From assembly GCA_036001465.1 (NCBI GenBank), contig DASYUH010000060.1, forward strand, positions 1 to 64,000: DNA of 64,000 nucleotides, written 5' to 3'. Both the position numbers and the translations under genes were made by a program. Under the pieces are notes generated by a model. That model was not told the origin of the DNA. It did no database searches and saw only the letters and a list, made by a program, of their open reading frames with translations. This DNA comes from Candidatus Polarisedimenticolia bacterium (lineage in GTDB: Bacteria > Acidobacteriota > Polarisedimenticolia > Gp22-AA2). This document shows, one piece after another, positions 23,385 to 30,965 of the stretch (positions within the stretch are counted from its first letter, which is position 1; every line of letters begins with the position of its first letter).

Positions 23385-25333
23385 TATCGATCCCCCGCGC
23401 GCGGGATGATCGGGAGGATGACGCGGGACGGGTGTGCGGCGTCGTGCAGGACGGTCTGGCGGGCGGCGGTCATGCGGGCGGAGGTCCCGAACGGCTCGCC
23501 GGTGTTCGGATTGCGGTCGAAGGAGGGGAACCGGCTGCTCGTCACGTCGAGGCGGATGCGATGGCCCCTCTTGAAGACGTTGCTCGTGACCATCTGGTCG
23601 ATGACGAACTCCACCGGCTCGTTCGGGGTCAGAAGGGTGGGGGCGGATTCGGACGCCCGGTAGCGGGCGCGGACGACCCCCGCCTCGTTCGGCATGAGGT
23701 TGAAGGCGCGGCCGTCGGGATGCACGTCGTAGAGCATGACGCAGAAATCGGTGTCGACCGCGCTCGAGGCCGCCCACAGGTGCACGGTGATCGGCCCGGT
23801 GACCTCGATGTCCTCGAGGAGCGGCTCGGAGGTGTAGACCAGGACGTCCTGGCGCGACTGGAGCTTCGAGCGGTCGTACGGCCCCATCACCTCGAAGTTG
23901 TCGATGACCACGGGACGGCCCGGATCGTACAGGTAACGGTCCGGCGGCTCGGTCGCCGGGGCGGCGCCGCCGGCTCCCGCTCCGCCGGCCGGTGGGACCA
24001 TGGACAGTCGCCCGTCCCCCGAGGCGGTGTTGGCGCGGCCCCCGCTGCGCAGGTAGTACGGCGTGTACACGGTGCGCGCCAGGGGCCACTCGTTCTCGTC
24101 GCGCCAGCGGTTCTCCCCCATCACGAACAGGCGCACCGGCGGCCCCTCGTCGATGCCGTTCCTGATCCCCTTCAGCCAGCGGTCGTGCCAGCGGATCACG
24201 AGCCCGTAGTAGTCGAGCGTCATGCTGGGCCCGAAATCGAGCTCCCCCACCTTGGTCTCGCTCTCGGAGGGGTCGCCGTGATCCCAGGGGCCCAGGATGA
24301 GGCGCTGGCCGCGGCGCGCCACCTCGGTCGCCCCGTTCCGGCGCATCCCGCTCCAGTTGGCCGTCGCCCCGAGCGGCCCGTAGTTGCTGTCGTACCAGGC
24401 GGAGAAATTGAGCGCCGGAACGGCGATCTTCGAGTGCGCCCTGACGACGTCGGCGAAGGCCCAATAGTCCGAATCGTCGGGATGCGCCAGCCAGTCGTAG
24501 TACCAGGGGGCGACCTCCTTGAGCACCGGGAAGTCGCGGATCGGCAGAAAGTATTCCCACTGCCACTTCAGGCGGTTCCAGCCGGCCGCGGCCTCCTTCT
24601 CGGTCGTCGCGCCAGGCAGGCCCTTCCTGAGCCTCAGGTCGGGGGCGATGTACATCTCGATCCAGCGCATCCAGTCGTGATTGAACGCACCGCCGAAATA
24701 GAAGAAATGCCGGCCGGTCGCGAAGGTCATCGCGGGGAAGATCGAGAGCAGGTGCGGCGGGGCCTCCATCGCCGCCAGCCACTGGACCGCACCCGGATAG
24801 GACAGGCCGAAGGTGCCCACGCGCCCGTTGCTCCATGGCTGCGCCGCGGCCCATTCGATGGTGTCGAACCCGTCCTTCCCTTCCTGGTGGTACGGCCGGA
24901 ACTCGCCGTCCGAGTGGTATCGGCCGCGCACGTCCTGGACCACGACGGCGAAGCCCGAGTGCGCCGCCCGGCCGATCGTCGGCTCCGAGCCCGAGTCGAG
25001 CAGGTCGTCTTTCCCGTAAGGCGTGCGGTAGACTAACGTCGGGTACTTTCCCGGCGTCTCCGGCCGGTAGACGTCGGCGCGCAGCAGGATGCCATCGCGC
25101 ATCGGTACCGGCACGTTCTTCTCGACCGTCAGGTTGGGGAAAAAAGTGTCCGGCGCGGAGCCCCCGTAGGGGACGGCCGGAGACGCCCCGCCGGCAGCCG
25201 GCGCCGCGCCTCCCGTGCCGGCCGGAGGTCGCTCCGCCCGGCACGCCGAGACGAGGATCCCGGCGAGGACCGTCCCCGCGAGGGCGGCGTTGCGCCGCAT
25301 GCGGCTGTCGCGAACGACGCGAAGCTCCGGCAT
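23384..25333 (-). CDS. CocE/NonD family hydrolase, X-Pro dipeptidyl-peptidase S15-like lipoprotein
   Basis: A 649-residue predicted lipoprotein: positively charged start, hydrophobic run and lipobox V-S-A-C with Cys31. The alpha/beta-hydrolase fold opens with VPMRDGILLRADVYRP. The serine nucleophile is Ser178 in G-L-S-Y-P-G, the acid is probably Asp315 in SAWYDSN and the histidine His352 in LGPWDHGD. The C-terminal jelly-roll (about 500-640) with DTDFCVMLYDVHPDGRA is the XPP_C domain. Family members cleave X-Pro dipeptides, cocaine esters or beta-lactam esters; the substrate here is unknown. The ATG at 25333 lies eight bases after a -10 box and may be translated leaderless; ATG 25300 is an alternative. 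Confidence 0.88.
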   Translation of the reverse strand: MPELRVVRDSRMRRNAALAGTVLAGILVSACRAERPPAGTGGAAPAAGGASPAVPYGGSAPDTFFPNLTVEKNVPVPMRDGILLRADVYRPETPGKYPTLVYRTPYGKDDLLDSGSEPTIGRAAHSGFAVVVQDVRGRYHSDGEFRPYHQEGKDGFDTIEWAAAQPWSNGRVGTFGLSYPGAVQWLAAMEAPPHLLSIFPAMTFATGRHFFYFGGAFNHDWMRWIEMYIAPDLRLRKGLPGATTEKEAAAGWNRLKWQWEYFLPIRDFPVLKEVAPWYYDWLAHPDDSDYWAFADVVRAHSKIAVPALNFSAWYDSNYGPLGATANWSGMRRNGATEVARRGQRLILGPWDHGDPSESETKVGELDFGPSMTLDYYGLVIRWHDRWLKGIRNGIDEGPPVRLFVMGENRWRDENEWPLARTVYTPYYLRSGGRANTASGDGRLSMVPPAGGAGAGGAAPATEPPDRYLYDPGRPVVIDNFEVMGPYDRSKLQSRQDVLVYTSEPLLEDIEVTGPITVHLWAASSAVDTDFCVMLYDVHPDGRAFNLMPNEAGVVRARYRASESAPTLLTPNEPVEFVIDQMVTSNVFKRGHRIRLDVTSSRFPSFDRNPNTGEPFGTSARMTAARQTVLHDAAHPSRVILPIIPRAGDR

Positions 25334-25341
25334 GGTGGCGG

Positions 25342-25370
25342 ACTCTAACACCGGCGGATGCGCCGATCAA
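25342..25370 (-). promoter_or_regulatory. Promoter of the CocE-like gene, probably leaderless
   Basis: TTGATC (25370-25365), 17 bases, TAGAGT (25347-25342) on the minus strand. The ATG at 25333 is eight bases after the -10 box, so the transcript would begin at or next to the start codon. Confidence 0.5.
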
Positions 25371-25384
25371 GAACGGGAGGTGCC

Positions 25385-25415
25385 GGGAGCCCGTCCGAGA
25401 ATCCGGCCGGCTCCC
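25385..25415. repeat. Dispersed palindromic element, copy 3
   Basis: GGGAGCCCGTCCGAG, a short loop, then CCGGCCGGCTCCC: a near-perfect stem. It lies between two divergent genes, upstream of both promoters, so it cannot be a terminator for either neighbour. Confidence 0.7.
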
Positions 25416-25567
25416 AGGGTTTCAAATTCGTGATTGCGGAAAAGGCAGGGTGGGCGCGGCCTGCCGTGACACCGGTCGCGTAACGCCTGTGATTTCCGGC
25501 ATTTTCCGGGGTGGACGCGCGGATGCCTCTTCATCATATTAAGAGGAAGGACGAGGGAGAGTCACCG

Positions 25568-26485
25568 GTGCAGAGGACGGGACATTTCGTTAGTGTTCTT
25601 CTGGGCGTGTCGCTCGCCGCGGTCGCATGTGGCGGGAAGGCCAGGTCGCGCCCGGCCACCACGCCGCAGCCGCCGGTCTCCGAATGGAAGCGGCCCTCCC
25701 GGATGAGCGCGGGCGTGCCCGCCGTGCGCCTCGACCGGAAGCCCGTGCGGGAGGAGGAGGTCGCCCGGGAGGAACCGGAGAATGAGGCTCGGGATGGCTC
25801 CGAGGAGATCCAGGTGAGCCTCGAGCCCGGCATGACCCTCTATTCCCTGGCGCTTGGCTACAAGGTGACGCTGTCGAGCCTGATGCAGGCGAACGGAATC
25901 AGCGACCCGACCAGCATCCCCGCGGGGACGATGATCACCATTCCCGATGCGTCGGGTGCAGAGCCGCGGCCGCGGTCCAGGAAGGCCGCGCGCGCGCCGG
26001 CCGCCCCCGCGCCGCCCCGCGACGAAATCGATTCGTCCCCCGCCACCCTCGGCATCGCCTGGCCGCTGATCGGGCAGATCACCGCCGGCTTCGGCCTGCG
26101 CGGCCGTCATAGTCACCATGCGGGGGTCGACATCGACGGCGTCACCGGCGAGGAGGTCCGGGCGGTCGCCGCCGGGATCGTCGTGGCCTCAGGCAGCGAG
26201 GGGAAATACGGGCGGACGGTCGTCATCGATCATGGCAGCGGGCTCACGACTCTGTACGCCCACGCGAGCCGGCTTCTGGTCCATGAAGGCGACCGCGTCG
26301 GACAGGGCGACGCGATCGCGGAGGTCGGCGCGTCCGGCAACGCGCACGGCTCTCACCTGCATTTCGAAGTCCGACGAAACGGCCATCCCGTCGACCCCAC
26401 GCCGTACCTGCGCTCCGGGAACGTGCCTCTGCCCGGCGGGCAGCTCCCGGCCGGTGCCGGAATGACGTCTTCCGGATCCCACTAG
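25568..26485 (+). CDS. LysM and M23 peptidase lipoprotein (murein hydrolase or activator)
   Basis: A 305-residue envelope protein. GTG 25568 has GGGAGA upstream and starts a lipoprotein signal with lipobox A-V-A-C (Cys21); longer starts at 25511 or 25523 would disrupt the signal. A disordered region follows, then one LysM domain (81-127, with YKVTLSSLMQANGI) and an M23 domain (about 165-275). Zinc ligands appear as His184 and Asp188 in HHAGVDIDG, and HGSHLHF (His263, His265), with His232. It should bind murein and cleave peptide cross-links, or activate amidases as NlpD does; since ligand residues are intact, catalysis is likely. Confidence 0.9.
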   Translation: MQRTGHFVSVLLGVSLAAVACGGKARSRPATTPQPPVSEWKRPSRMSAGVPAVRLDRKPVREEEVAREEPENEARDGSEEIQVSLEPGMTLYSLALGYKVTLSSLMQANGISDPTSIPAGTMITIPDASGAEPRPRSRKAARAPAAPAPPRDEIDSSPATLGIAWPLIGQITAGFGLRGRHSHHAGVDIDGVTGEEVRAVAAGIVVASGSEGKYGRTVVIDHGSGLTTLYAHASRLLVHEGDRVGQGDAIAEVGASGNAHGSHLHFEVRRNGHPVDPTPYLRSGNVPLPGGQLPAGAGMTSSGSH

Positions 26486-26513
26486 GAGCCTGCGCGAGTA
26501 TCGGACGGCTCCC
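26485..26513. repeat. Dispersed palindromic element, copy 4
   Basis: GGAGCCTGCGCGAG, loop, CGGACGGCTCCC. It fills the whole gap between two convergent genes; its first base is the last base of the LysM gene's TAG stop. Confidence 0.7.
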
Positions 26514-26515
26514 GC

Positions 26516-27490
26516 TCACGGCCCGATGCGGCGGCCGTGCTCCGACGAGGCCGCGAGCCGGCTGACGTGGTCGTAGGCCGCCCGCGTCACGTCGCTGATG
26601 AACGCTTCTCCCGCCTGGTCGTTCCCGAGGTAGGCGGTCATCACGGAAATCAGCAGGGGCCTGACCGGAGCGGCCCCGTTCCCTCCTTCCCGCGGCGGCC
26701 CCGCCGGGATGAAGACGAGCCCCGCGCAGGCGCGCACCCCGTCGAGCTCGCCGCTCTTGTCGGCCGCAGGGACGTCCGGCGGCAGTCCCCGCTTGATCGG
26801 CGTGCCTTCGTTGCGCTTCATGATGTCGATCGCCTGCCGGGTGTTCGCGGCGCCCAGGAGGCGGCCCGCATGGAGCCGCTCGAGAAGCGCCGCCAGATCG
26901 CGCGGCGTCGTGACGTTCTCGCGACCGGCGCGCGCCGCCGCCACGTCCATCATCCTGCGCCTCAAGCGCGTGTCCTTGAGGCCCCAGCCCAGGAGACGCC
27001 GCCCGACCGCGTCCATGCCGACCAGGTCGATGAGCAGATTGGCCGCGTAGTTGTCCGAAAAGTCCATCATCAGGACGGAAAGCTGGAGCGCCGTCAGCGC
27101 GGGGTACGGCGCGGCCCACTTCTCCAGCACGCCGCCCCCCTCGACGCGCGCCTTCGGATCGATGGGGACCGGTCTCGACAGATCGATCGTCCCCTCCTCC
27201 GCCCGCTTGTACAGCTCGAGGAAGACCGCCAGCTTGATCGTCGAGGCCGCGGGGAACACCGAGTCGGCGTCCTTCTCGAACGTCTCGCCGCTCTCCAGAT
27301 CGCGCAGGACGTAGCCCGAGGCGCCGTCGAGACCGGTTGCGAGGCGCGCCAGCGTCGCCTCCAGCTTGCCGTGCAGCTCGCTCCGCTTCGGGTCGCCCGA
27401 TCCCGGCGCCGCCGCACGCGCGACGACGCCCGACGTCAGGATCGCGACCAGGGTCGCGCCGCAGAGCGCCGCGCGCGCCGGGGTCACCAT
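26516..27490 (-). CDS. Class A beta-lactamase-like serine hydrolase, secreted
   Basis: A 324-residue exported protein with a signal peptide ending A-R-A-A-A. The penicillin-binding fold is marked by S83-T-I-K86, S145-D-N147 and K245-S-G247. The omega-loop Glu of real class A beta-lactamases (ExxLN) is not evident, so antibiotic hydrolysis is doubtful; a D,D-peptidase or esterase role on murein peptides is more likely. It belongs with the dipeptide epimerase and HAD genes upstream: their coding regions overlap by 4-7 bp, implying one transcript. This supports a role in murein peptide processing (inference). Confidence 0.85.
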   Translation of the reverse strand: MVTPARAALCGATLVAILTSGVVARAAAPGSGDPKRSELHGKLEATLARLATGLDGASGYVLRDLESGETFEKDADSVFPAASTIKLAVFLELYKRAEEGTIDLSRPVPIDPKARVEGGGVLEKWAAPYPALTALQLSVLMMDFSDNYAANLLIDLVGMDAVGRRLLGWGLKDTRLRRRMMDVAAARAGRENVTTPRDLAALLERLHAGRLLGAANTRQAIDIMKRNEGTPIKRGLPPDVPAADKSGELDGVRACAGLVFIPAGPPREGGNGAAPVRPLLISVMTAYLGNDQAGEAFISDVTRAAYDHVSRLAASSEHGRRIGP

Positions 27491-28509
27491 GCGCCCAGGA
27501 CCCCGAGCCCCGGTCGGTCGGGAAGAAACAGCCGCCCTTGCCGCACCTGCACGCCGTCGAACGGGTCGTCCGCGATCAGCAGGTGACCGTCCAGGTCGGC
27601 GAGATCGGCCAGGGGGGACAGGTGCGCCGCCGCGGTGATGCCGATCGAGGTCTCGATCATGCAGCCGAGCATGACCTTCAGGCCGGACTCCCGGGCCGCG
27701 TCGATCATGCGCCGGGCGGCGCGCAGGCCGCCCGCCTTCTGCAGCTTGATGTTGATCCCGTCGAACGCCTCCGCCAGCCGCGGGATGTCGCCCGGGGCCA
27801 GGGCCGCCTCGTCGGCATACACCGGCAGGTCCACCCGCTCGCGCACGAATCGGGCCCCTTCCAGGTCGGCGGCCGGCAGCGGCTGCTCGACCAGCACGAC
27901 ACCCATCCCCTGCATCCACCGGATCATCTCGACCGCCAGGGCGGGGTCGGTCCAGCCTTCATTGGCGTCGACCCAGAGCGGCTTGCCGGTGACGCTCCGG
28001 ATGCCCTCCAGGATCTCACGGTCGTTCGTCAGGCCCACCTTGATTTTGAGGACCGGGGCGTCGCCGGCCTCGCGCACCTTCTCCTGCATCACCGGGATCG
28101 CGTCGATGCCGATCGACATCGACGTCGACGGCGTCCTGCGCGGATCGGTCCCGAGCAGGCGGTAGAGCGGCTGGCCAGCCAAGCGGCCGGCCCAGTCGTG
28201 AAGCGCGATGTCGATCGCCGCCCGGGCGGCGGGGCTCGAAGGCAGGGCCGCCTCGACCCGATCGAGGATCGCATCCAGGCGCCCGGGATCGTCCGGAAGC
28301 CGCGGCGCCAGGGTGTCGAGGGCCCGCGCGACCGACTCCGCGTCCTCGCCGTAGCGCGGGTTGGGGGCGGCCTCGCCATACCCATCGGTCCCGCCGTGCC
28401 GCAGGCGCGTCAGGACGTTGCGCTTCACGCGGCTCGAGTTGCGGGCGATCGTCCAGGTGTGCCTGAGCCTCAGCTCGACCGGCTTGTGGTCGAGGAGGAG
28501 GGGGGTCAT
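27484..28509 (-). CDS. Dipeptide epimerase (enolase superfamily, L-Ala-D/L-Glu epimerase-like)
   Basis: A 341-residue member of the muconate-lactonising/dipeptide-epimerase group. The acid-base pair is K155-I-K157 and the KLQK motif (Lys255, Lys258); metal ligands are Asp181 (WVDANEGW), Glu208 (VEQP) and Asp233 (YADE). CMIETSIG near the end matches dipeptide epimerases. The typical reaction flips L-Ala-D-Glu to L-Ala-L-Glu during murein recycling; other dipeptides are possible. ATG 28509 overlaps the HAD stop by 4 bp and its own stop overlaps the beta-lactamase-like gene by 7 bp. Confidence 0.9.
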   Translation of the reverse strand: MTPLLLDHKPVELRLRHTWTIARNSSRVKRNVLTRLRHGGTDGYGEAAPNPRYGEDAESVARALDTLAPRLPDDPGRLDAILDRVEAALPSSPAARAAIDIALHDWAGRLAGQPLYRLLGTDPRRTPSTSMSIGIDAIPVMQEKVREAGDAPVLKIKVGLTNDREILEGIRSVTGKPLWVDANEGWTDPALAVEMIRWMQGMGVVLVEQPLPAADLEGARFVRERVDLPVYADEAALAPGDIPRLAEAFDGINIKLQKAGGLRAARRMIDAARESGLKVMLGCMIETSIGITAAAHLSPLADLADLDGHLLIADDPFDGVQVRQGRLFLPDRPGLGVLGAW

Positions 28510-29222
28510 GCGTGGGGCGCCGGCAGGAGGGCCGCGAGGGCGCGCCCGGTGTCGGACAGGTCGGCCAGAAGGGCGTGCGGCCGGAGGGCCCGCAGGACGG
28601 TCACGGAAGTCCAGCCGGTGCAGACCGCGACGGCGCGGGCCCTGATCGATCGCCCGCACAGAACATCGTGCTCGCTGTCCCCCACCACGACCAGCTGGCT
28701 CCCTTCCATCACGGGATCCAGCGCGCGGCGGGCGCGCTCGAGCGCCAGGGCCGGGAGCCGGTATCGGTCGGAGTCGTCGCTGCCGAAGCAGCTGATCGAG
28801 AAGTCGAAGTAGCGCGTGATGTCGAAGAGGCCGAGCTTCAGCCGGGCCCCCGCCTCGACATTGCCGGTCAGAAGCGCGGTCCGGACGTCCGGACGTCCCG
28901 CCAGGGCATCCAGGAGCTCCCGCACTCCCGGGAGGAGCCGCGCCTTCCCGGCGCCCCCCTGCTCCGCGAAGTAGTGCAGGTAGAGGCGGATCGATTCCGG
29001 AATCGCGGCTTCCAGGAGCGCCCCCGACACCCCGTTCCCCGCGAGGATGTCGCGCGCGATCTGCGGATCGGTCCGGCCGGAGAAGGAATAGCCGTCCGGA
29101 TGAATCGGCCGCCCCGCGGCCTCCGACAGCGCCCGGGTGAACGCCTCGCGCGCCGCCCCTGCCGTGGTCAGGAGCGTGCCGTCGATGTCGAACAGGATGA
29201 CGCGAGAGGCGGAGTGGCTCAT
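28506..29222 (-). CDS. HAD-superfamily hydrolase, phosphoglycolate phosphatase-like
   Basis: A 238-residue HAD phosphatase. Motif I is DIDGT (Asp12, Asp14), motif II the TALLTGN threonine, and motif IV GDSEHD. A helical C1 cap between about 20 and 90 is the Gph/beta-phosphoglucomutase type. It removes phosphate from a small metabolite; the exact one is not predictable. It is the first gene of a tightly overlapping three-gene unit with the dipeptide epimerase and serine hydrolase, and starts 12 bases from the stop of the upstream membrane protein gene. Confidence 0.88.
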   Translation of the reverse strand: MSHSASRVILFDIDGTLLTTAGAAREAFTRALSEAAGRPIHPDGYSFSGRTDPQIARDILAGNGVSGALLEAAIPESIRLYLHYFAEQGGAGKARLLPGVRELLDALAGRPDVRTALLTGNVEAGARLKLGLFDITRYFDFSISCFGSDDSDRYRLPALALERARRALDPVMEGSQLVVVGDSEHDVLCGRSIRARAVAVCTGWTSVTVLRALRPHALLADLSDTGRALAALLPAPHA

Positions 29223-29233
29223 GAGCCTTCAGT

Positions 29234-29902
29234 CTAGCGGGCGGGGTGGCGGAGTGTAAAGCGCGCGGCGCGCCACAGCGCGAGGGACATCAGAAGAAGC
29301 CCGGCCGAATAGACGGGCCACGGGAACGGCGAGGGCCTCAGGCGACTCAGGGCCTCGGGGCTCGCGGGCAGGGCCTTCAGGGCGTCGGCCATGAAGGCGT
29401 ACAGGGCGGCCAGCACTCCCCCCGCCACACAGGCCCAGCCGGCCCGTCCCGGGTCGAGGCCGATCCCCCGGTCGTCGCGCGCGACCGCCAGCCATCCGGC
29501 CGCGATCGAGAGGACGGAGATCAGGACCGGAGCGAGGACGGGGCCCCACCACGGAAGCGGGATCAGGAACAGGAGGTCCGGATCCAGCAGGGTCCTCGGC
29601 CATCCGATGAGGATTCGGAGCCAGGAGTAATACAGGATGTCCCAGAGTCCGAAGGCGAAGAGCGTGAATCCCGCCCGCGCCTGCGCCGATCGCCCGGCCG
29701 CGAGACCGACGGCGAGGAGCATCACCAGGGTCGCGGCCTCCCGTCCCACCTCGATCGCCGCCAGGGCGGGATCGTAGGCGGCCACGTCCCGGACGAGGTC
29801 GGTGATTCCGTAGACGAGCCTGAGGTACACGACGACCGCGGCCTCCACGTAGGCCATCGCCAGGGCGAACAGCGCGACGTAGACGAGACGGCGAGCCTGC
29901 AC
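29234..29902 (-). CDS. Membrane protein of unknown function
   Basis: A 222-residue protein with about six hydrophobic helices. Conserved-looking features are AMAYVEAAVVVYLR (15-28) in the first helix, GREAATLVMLL and the aromatic FGLWDILYYSWLRILIGWP segment. I do not recognise the family's function. The start is GTG 29902, seven bases after a CATAAT box on the minus strand, which suggests a leaderless mRNA. The gene is divergent from arginase with only 25 bases between the two start codons, and it reads on into the HAD/epimerase genes. Confidence 0.78.
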   Translation of the reverse strand: MQARRLVYVALFALAMAYVEAAVVVYLRLVYGITDLVRDVAAYDPALAAIEVGREAATLVMLLAVGLAAGRSAQARAGFTLFAFGLWDILYYSWLRILIGWPRTLLDPDLLFLIPLPWWGPVLAPVLISVLSIAAGWLAVARDDRGIGLDPGRAGWACVAGGVLAALYAFMADALKALPASPEALSRLRPSPFPWPVYSAGLLLMSLALWRAARFTLRHPAR

Positions 29903-29909
29903 CGGCGCG

Positions 29910-29921
29910 ATTATGTATCAT
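29910..29921. promoter_or_regulatory. Back-to-back divergent -10 boxes
   Basis: CATAAT on the minus strand (29915-29910) directly abuts TATCAT on the plus strand (29916-29921). Each is followed by a start codon after 7 and 6 bases, so both transcripts would begin at their start codons. The two polymerase sites overlap and should exclude each other. Confidence 0.55.
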
Positions 29922-29927
29922 GGGCGG

Positions 29928-30863
29928 ATGCCGGCTGACGTGCAGCGCGCGGGTCACGGTCGCGGGGTGGATCTCATCGGCGTGCCGCTCGATCTCGGCG
30001 CCGGTCGACGCGGCGTGGACATGGGGCCCTCTGCCTTCCGCCTGACCGGGCTCGCCGGGCGCATCCGGGCGCTCGGATTCGACGTGCGCGACCGCGGCAA
30101 CGTGCCGGTGCCCAACCCCGAGGGGCTGGACCCGGGTGATCCCAGGAAGCGCTACATCGGTCCGATCGCGGCCGCGTGCCGCCAGGTCGCCGACCTGACC
30201 TCCGAGGCGGCCGCGGCCGGGCGGATTCCGATCTGCCTGGGGGGCGATCACTCGCTCGCGGCCGGCTCCATCGCCGGCGTGGCGCGCGCGCTCAAGAGCC
30301 GCGGGGAGCAGCTCGCGGTCGTCTGGGTCGATGCCCACGCCGACATGAACACCCCCGGAACGAGCCCCTCCGGCAACGTCCACGGCATGCCGCTCGCCGC
30401 CTGCCTGGGCCAGGAGCCGGAGGAGCTCGTGGCGCTCGGAGGGGGCGCGAGCGTGACGCCGGGCCACGTCGCCCTCGTCGGCATCCGCAACCTGGACGAA
30501 AGGGAGAAGGACCTGGTCGGCCGGAGCGGCGTCCGCGCCTATACCATGTCGCACATCGACCGCCGCGGCATCGGCGCCATCGTCGAAGAGGTGCTGTCGG
30601 CCTTCGCCGGGATCACCGGCGGGATCCACCTCAGCCTCGATCTCGACGGCCTCGACCCGGAGGTGGCCCCCGGGGTCGGCACCCCGGTGCGGGGCGGGCT
30701 GTCCTACCGGGAAGCCCACCTCCTCTGCGAGACGATCGCCGAGAGCCGCCGCCTCGTCGGCATGGACGTCGCCGAGCTGAACCCGACTCTCGACGTCCGC
30801 AACCACTCGGCCGAGGTCGGCGCCGAGCTGGTCCTCTCCGCCCTGGGTCAGCGCATTCTCTGA
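29928..30863 (+). CDS. rocF: Arginase (ureohydrolase family)
   Basis: A 311-residue manganese ureohydrolase. Metal ligands are all visible: His108 in GGDHSL, Asp135, His137 and Asp139 in VDAHADMNTP, and Asp238, Asp240 in SLDLDGLDP. GNVHGMPLA and GMDVAELNP are arginase-type rather than agmatinase-type. It converts arginine to ornithine and urea. I chose ATG 29928 because it lies six bases after a TATCAT box; ATG 29913 overlaps that box. No arginine permease or ornithine enzyme is adjacent. Confidence 0.93.
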   Translation: MPADVQRAGHGRGVDLIGVPLDLGAGRRGVDMGPSAFRLTGLAGRIRALGFDVRDRGNVPVPNPEGLDPGDPRKRYIGPIAAACRQVADLTSEAAAAGRIPICLGGDHSLAAGSIAGVARALKSRGEQLAVVWVDAHADMNTPGTSPSGNVHGMPLAACLGQEPEELVALGGGASVTPGHVALVGIRNLDEREKDLVGRSGVRAYTMSHIDRRGIGAIVEEVLSAFAGITGGIHLSLDLDGLDPEVAPGVGTPVRGGLSYREAHLLCETIAESRRLVGMDVAELNPTLDVRNHSAEVGAELVLSALGQRIL

Positions 30864-30873
30864 ACGGAGCGCT

Positions 30874-30904
30874 GGAGCCTGTCCGAGTATAGGGACCGGC
30901 TCCC
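30874..30904. repeat. Dispersed palindromic element, copy 5
   Basis: GGAGCCTGTCCGAG, loop, GGGACCGGCTCCC. Both the outer GGAGCC/GGCTCC and inner GTCC/GGAC arms pair. It starts 11 bases after the arginase stop and could end that transcript. Confidence 0.72.
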
Positions 30905-30935
30905 GGGATCCCTCCTCTCCGGGGCCGGGATGGCG

Positions 30936-30941
30936 TACAAT
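30936..30941 (+). promoter_or_regulatory. -10 box of the DUF349 gene
   Basis: TACAAT lies 24 bases before the ATG at 30966, with CGGAG as the ribosome site between. This makes the upstream in-frame ATG at 30930 unlikely. Confidence 0.45.
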
Positions 30942-30965
30942 TCACTTTCCTCGGAGCATGACTCG

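Noticed and set aside
26516-27490. Antibiotic-resistance beta-lactamase
   Set aside because: STIK, SDN and KSG motifs are present, but the omega-loop Glu motif is not, and the operon context is murein peptide metabolism.
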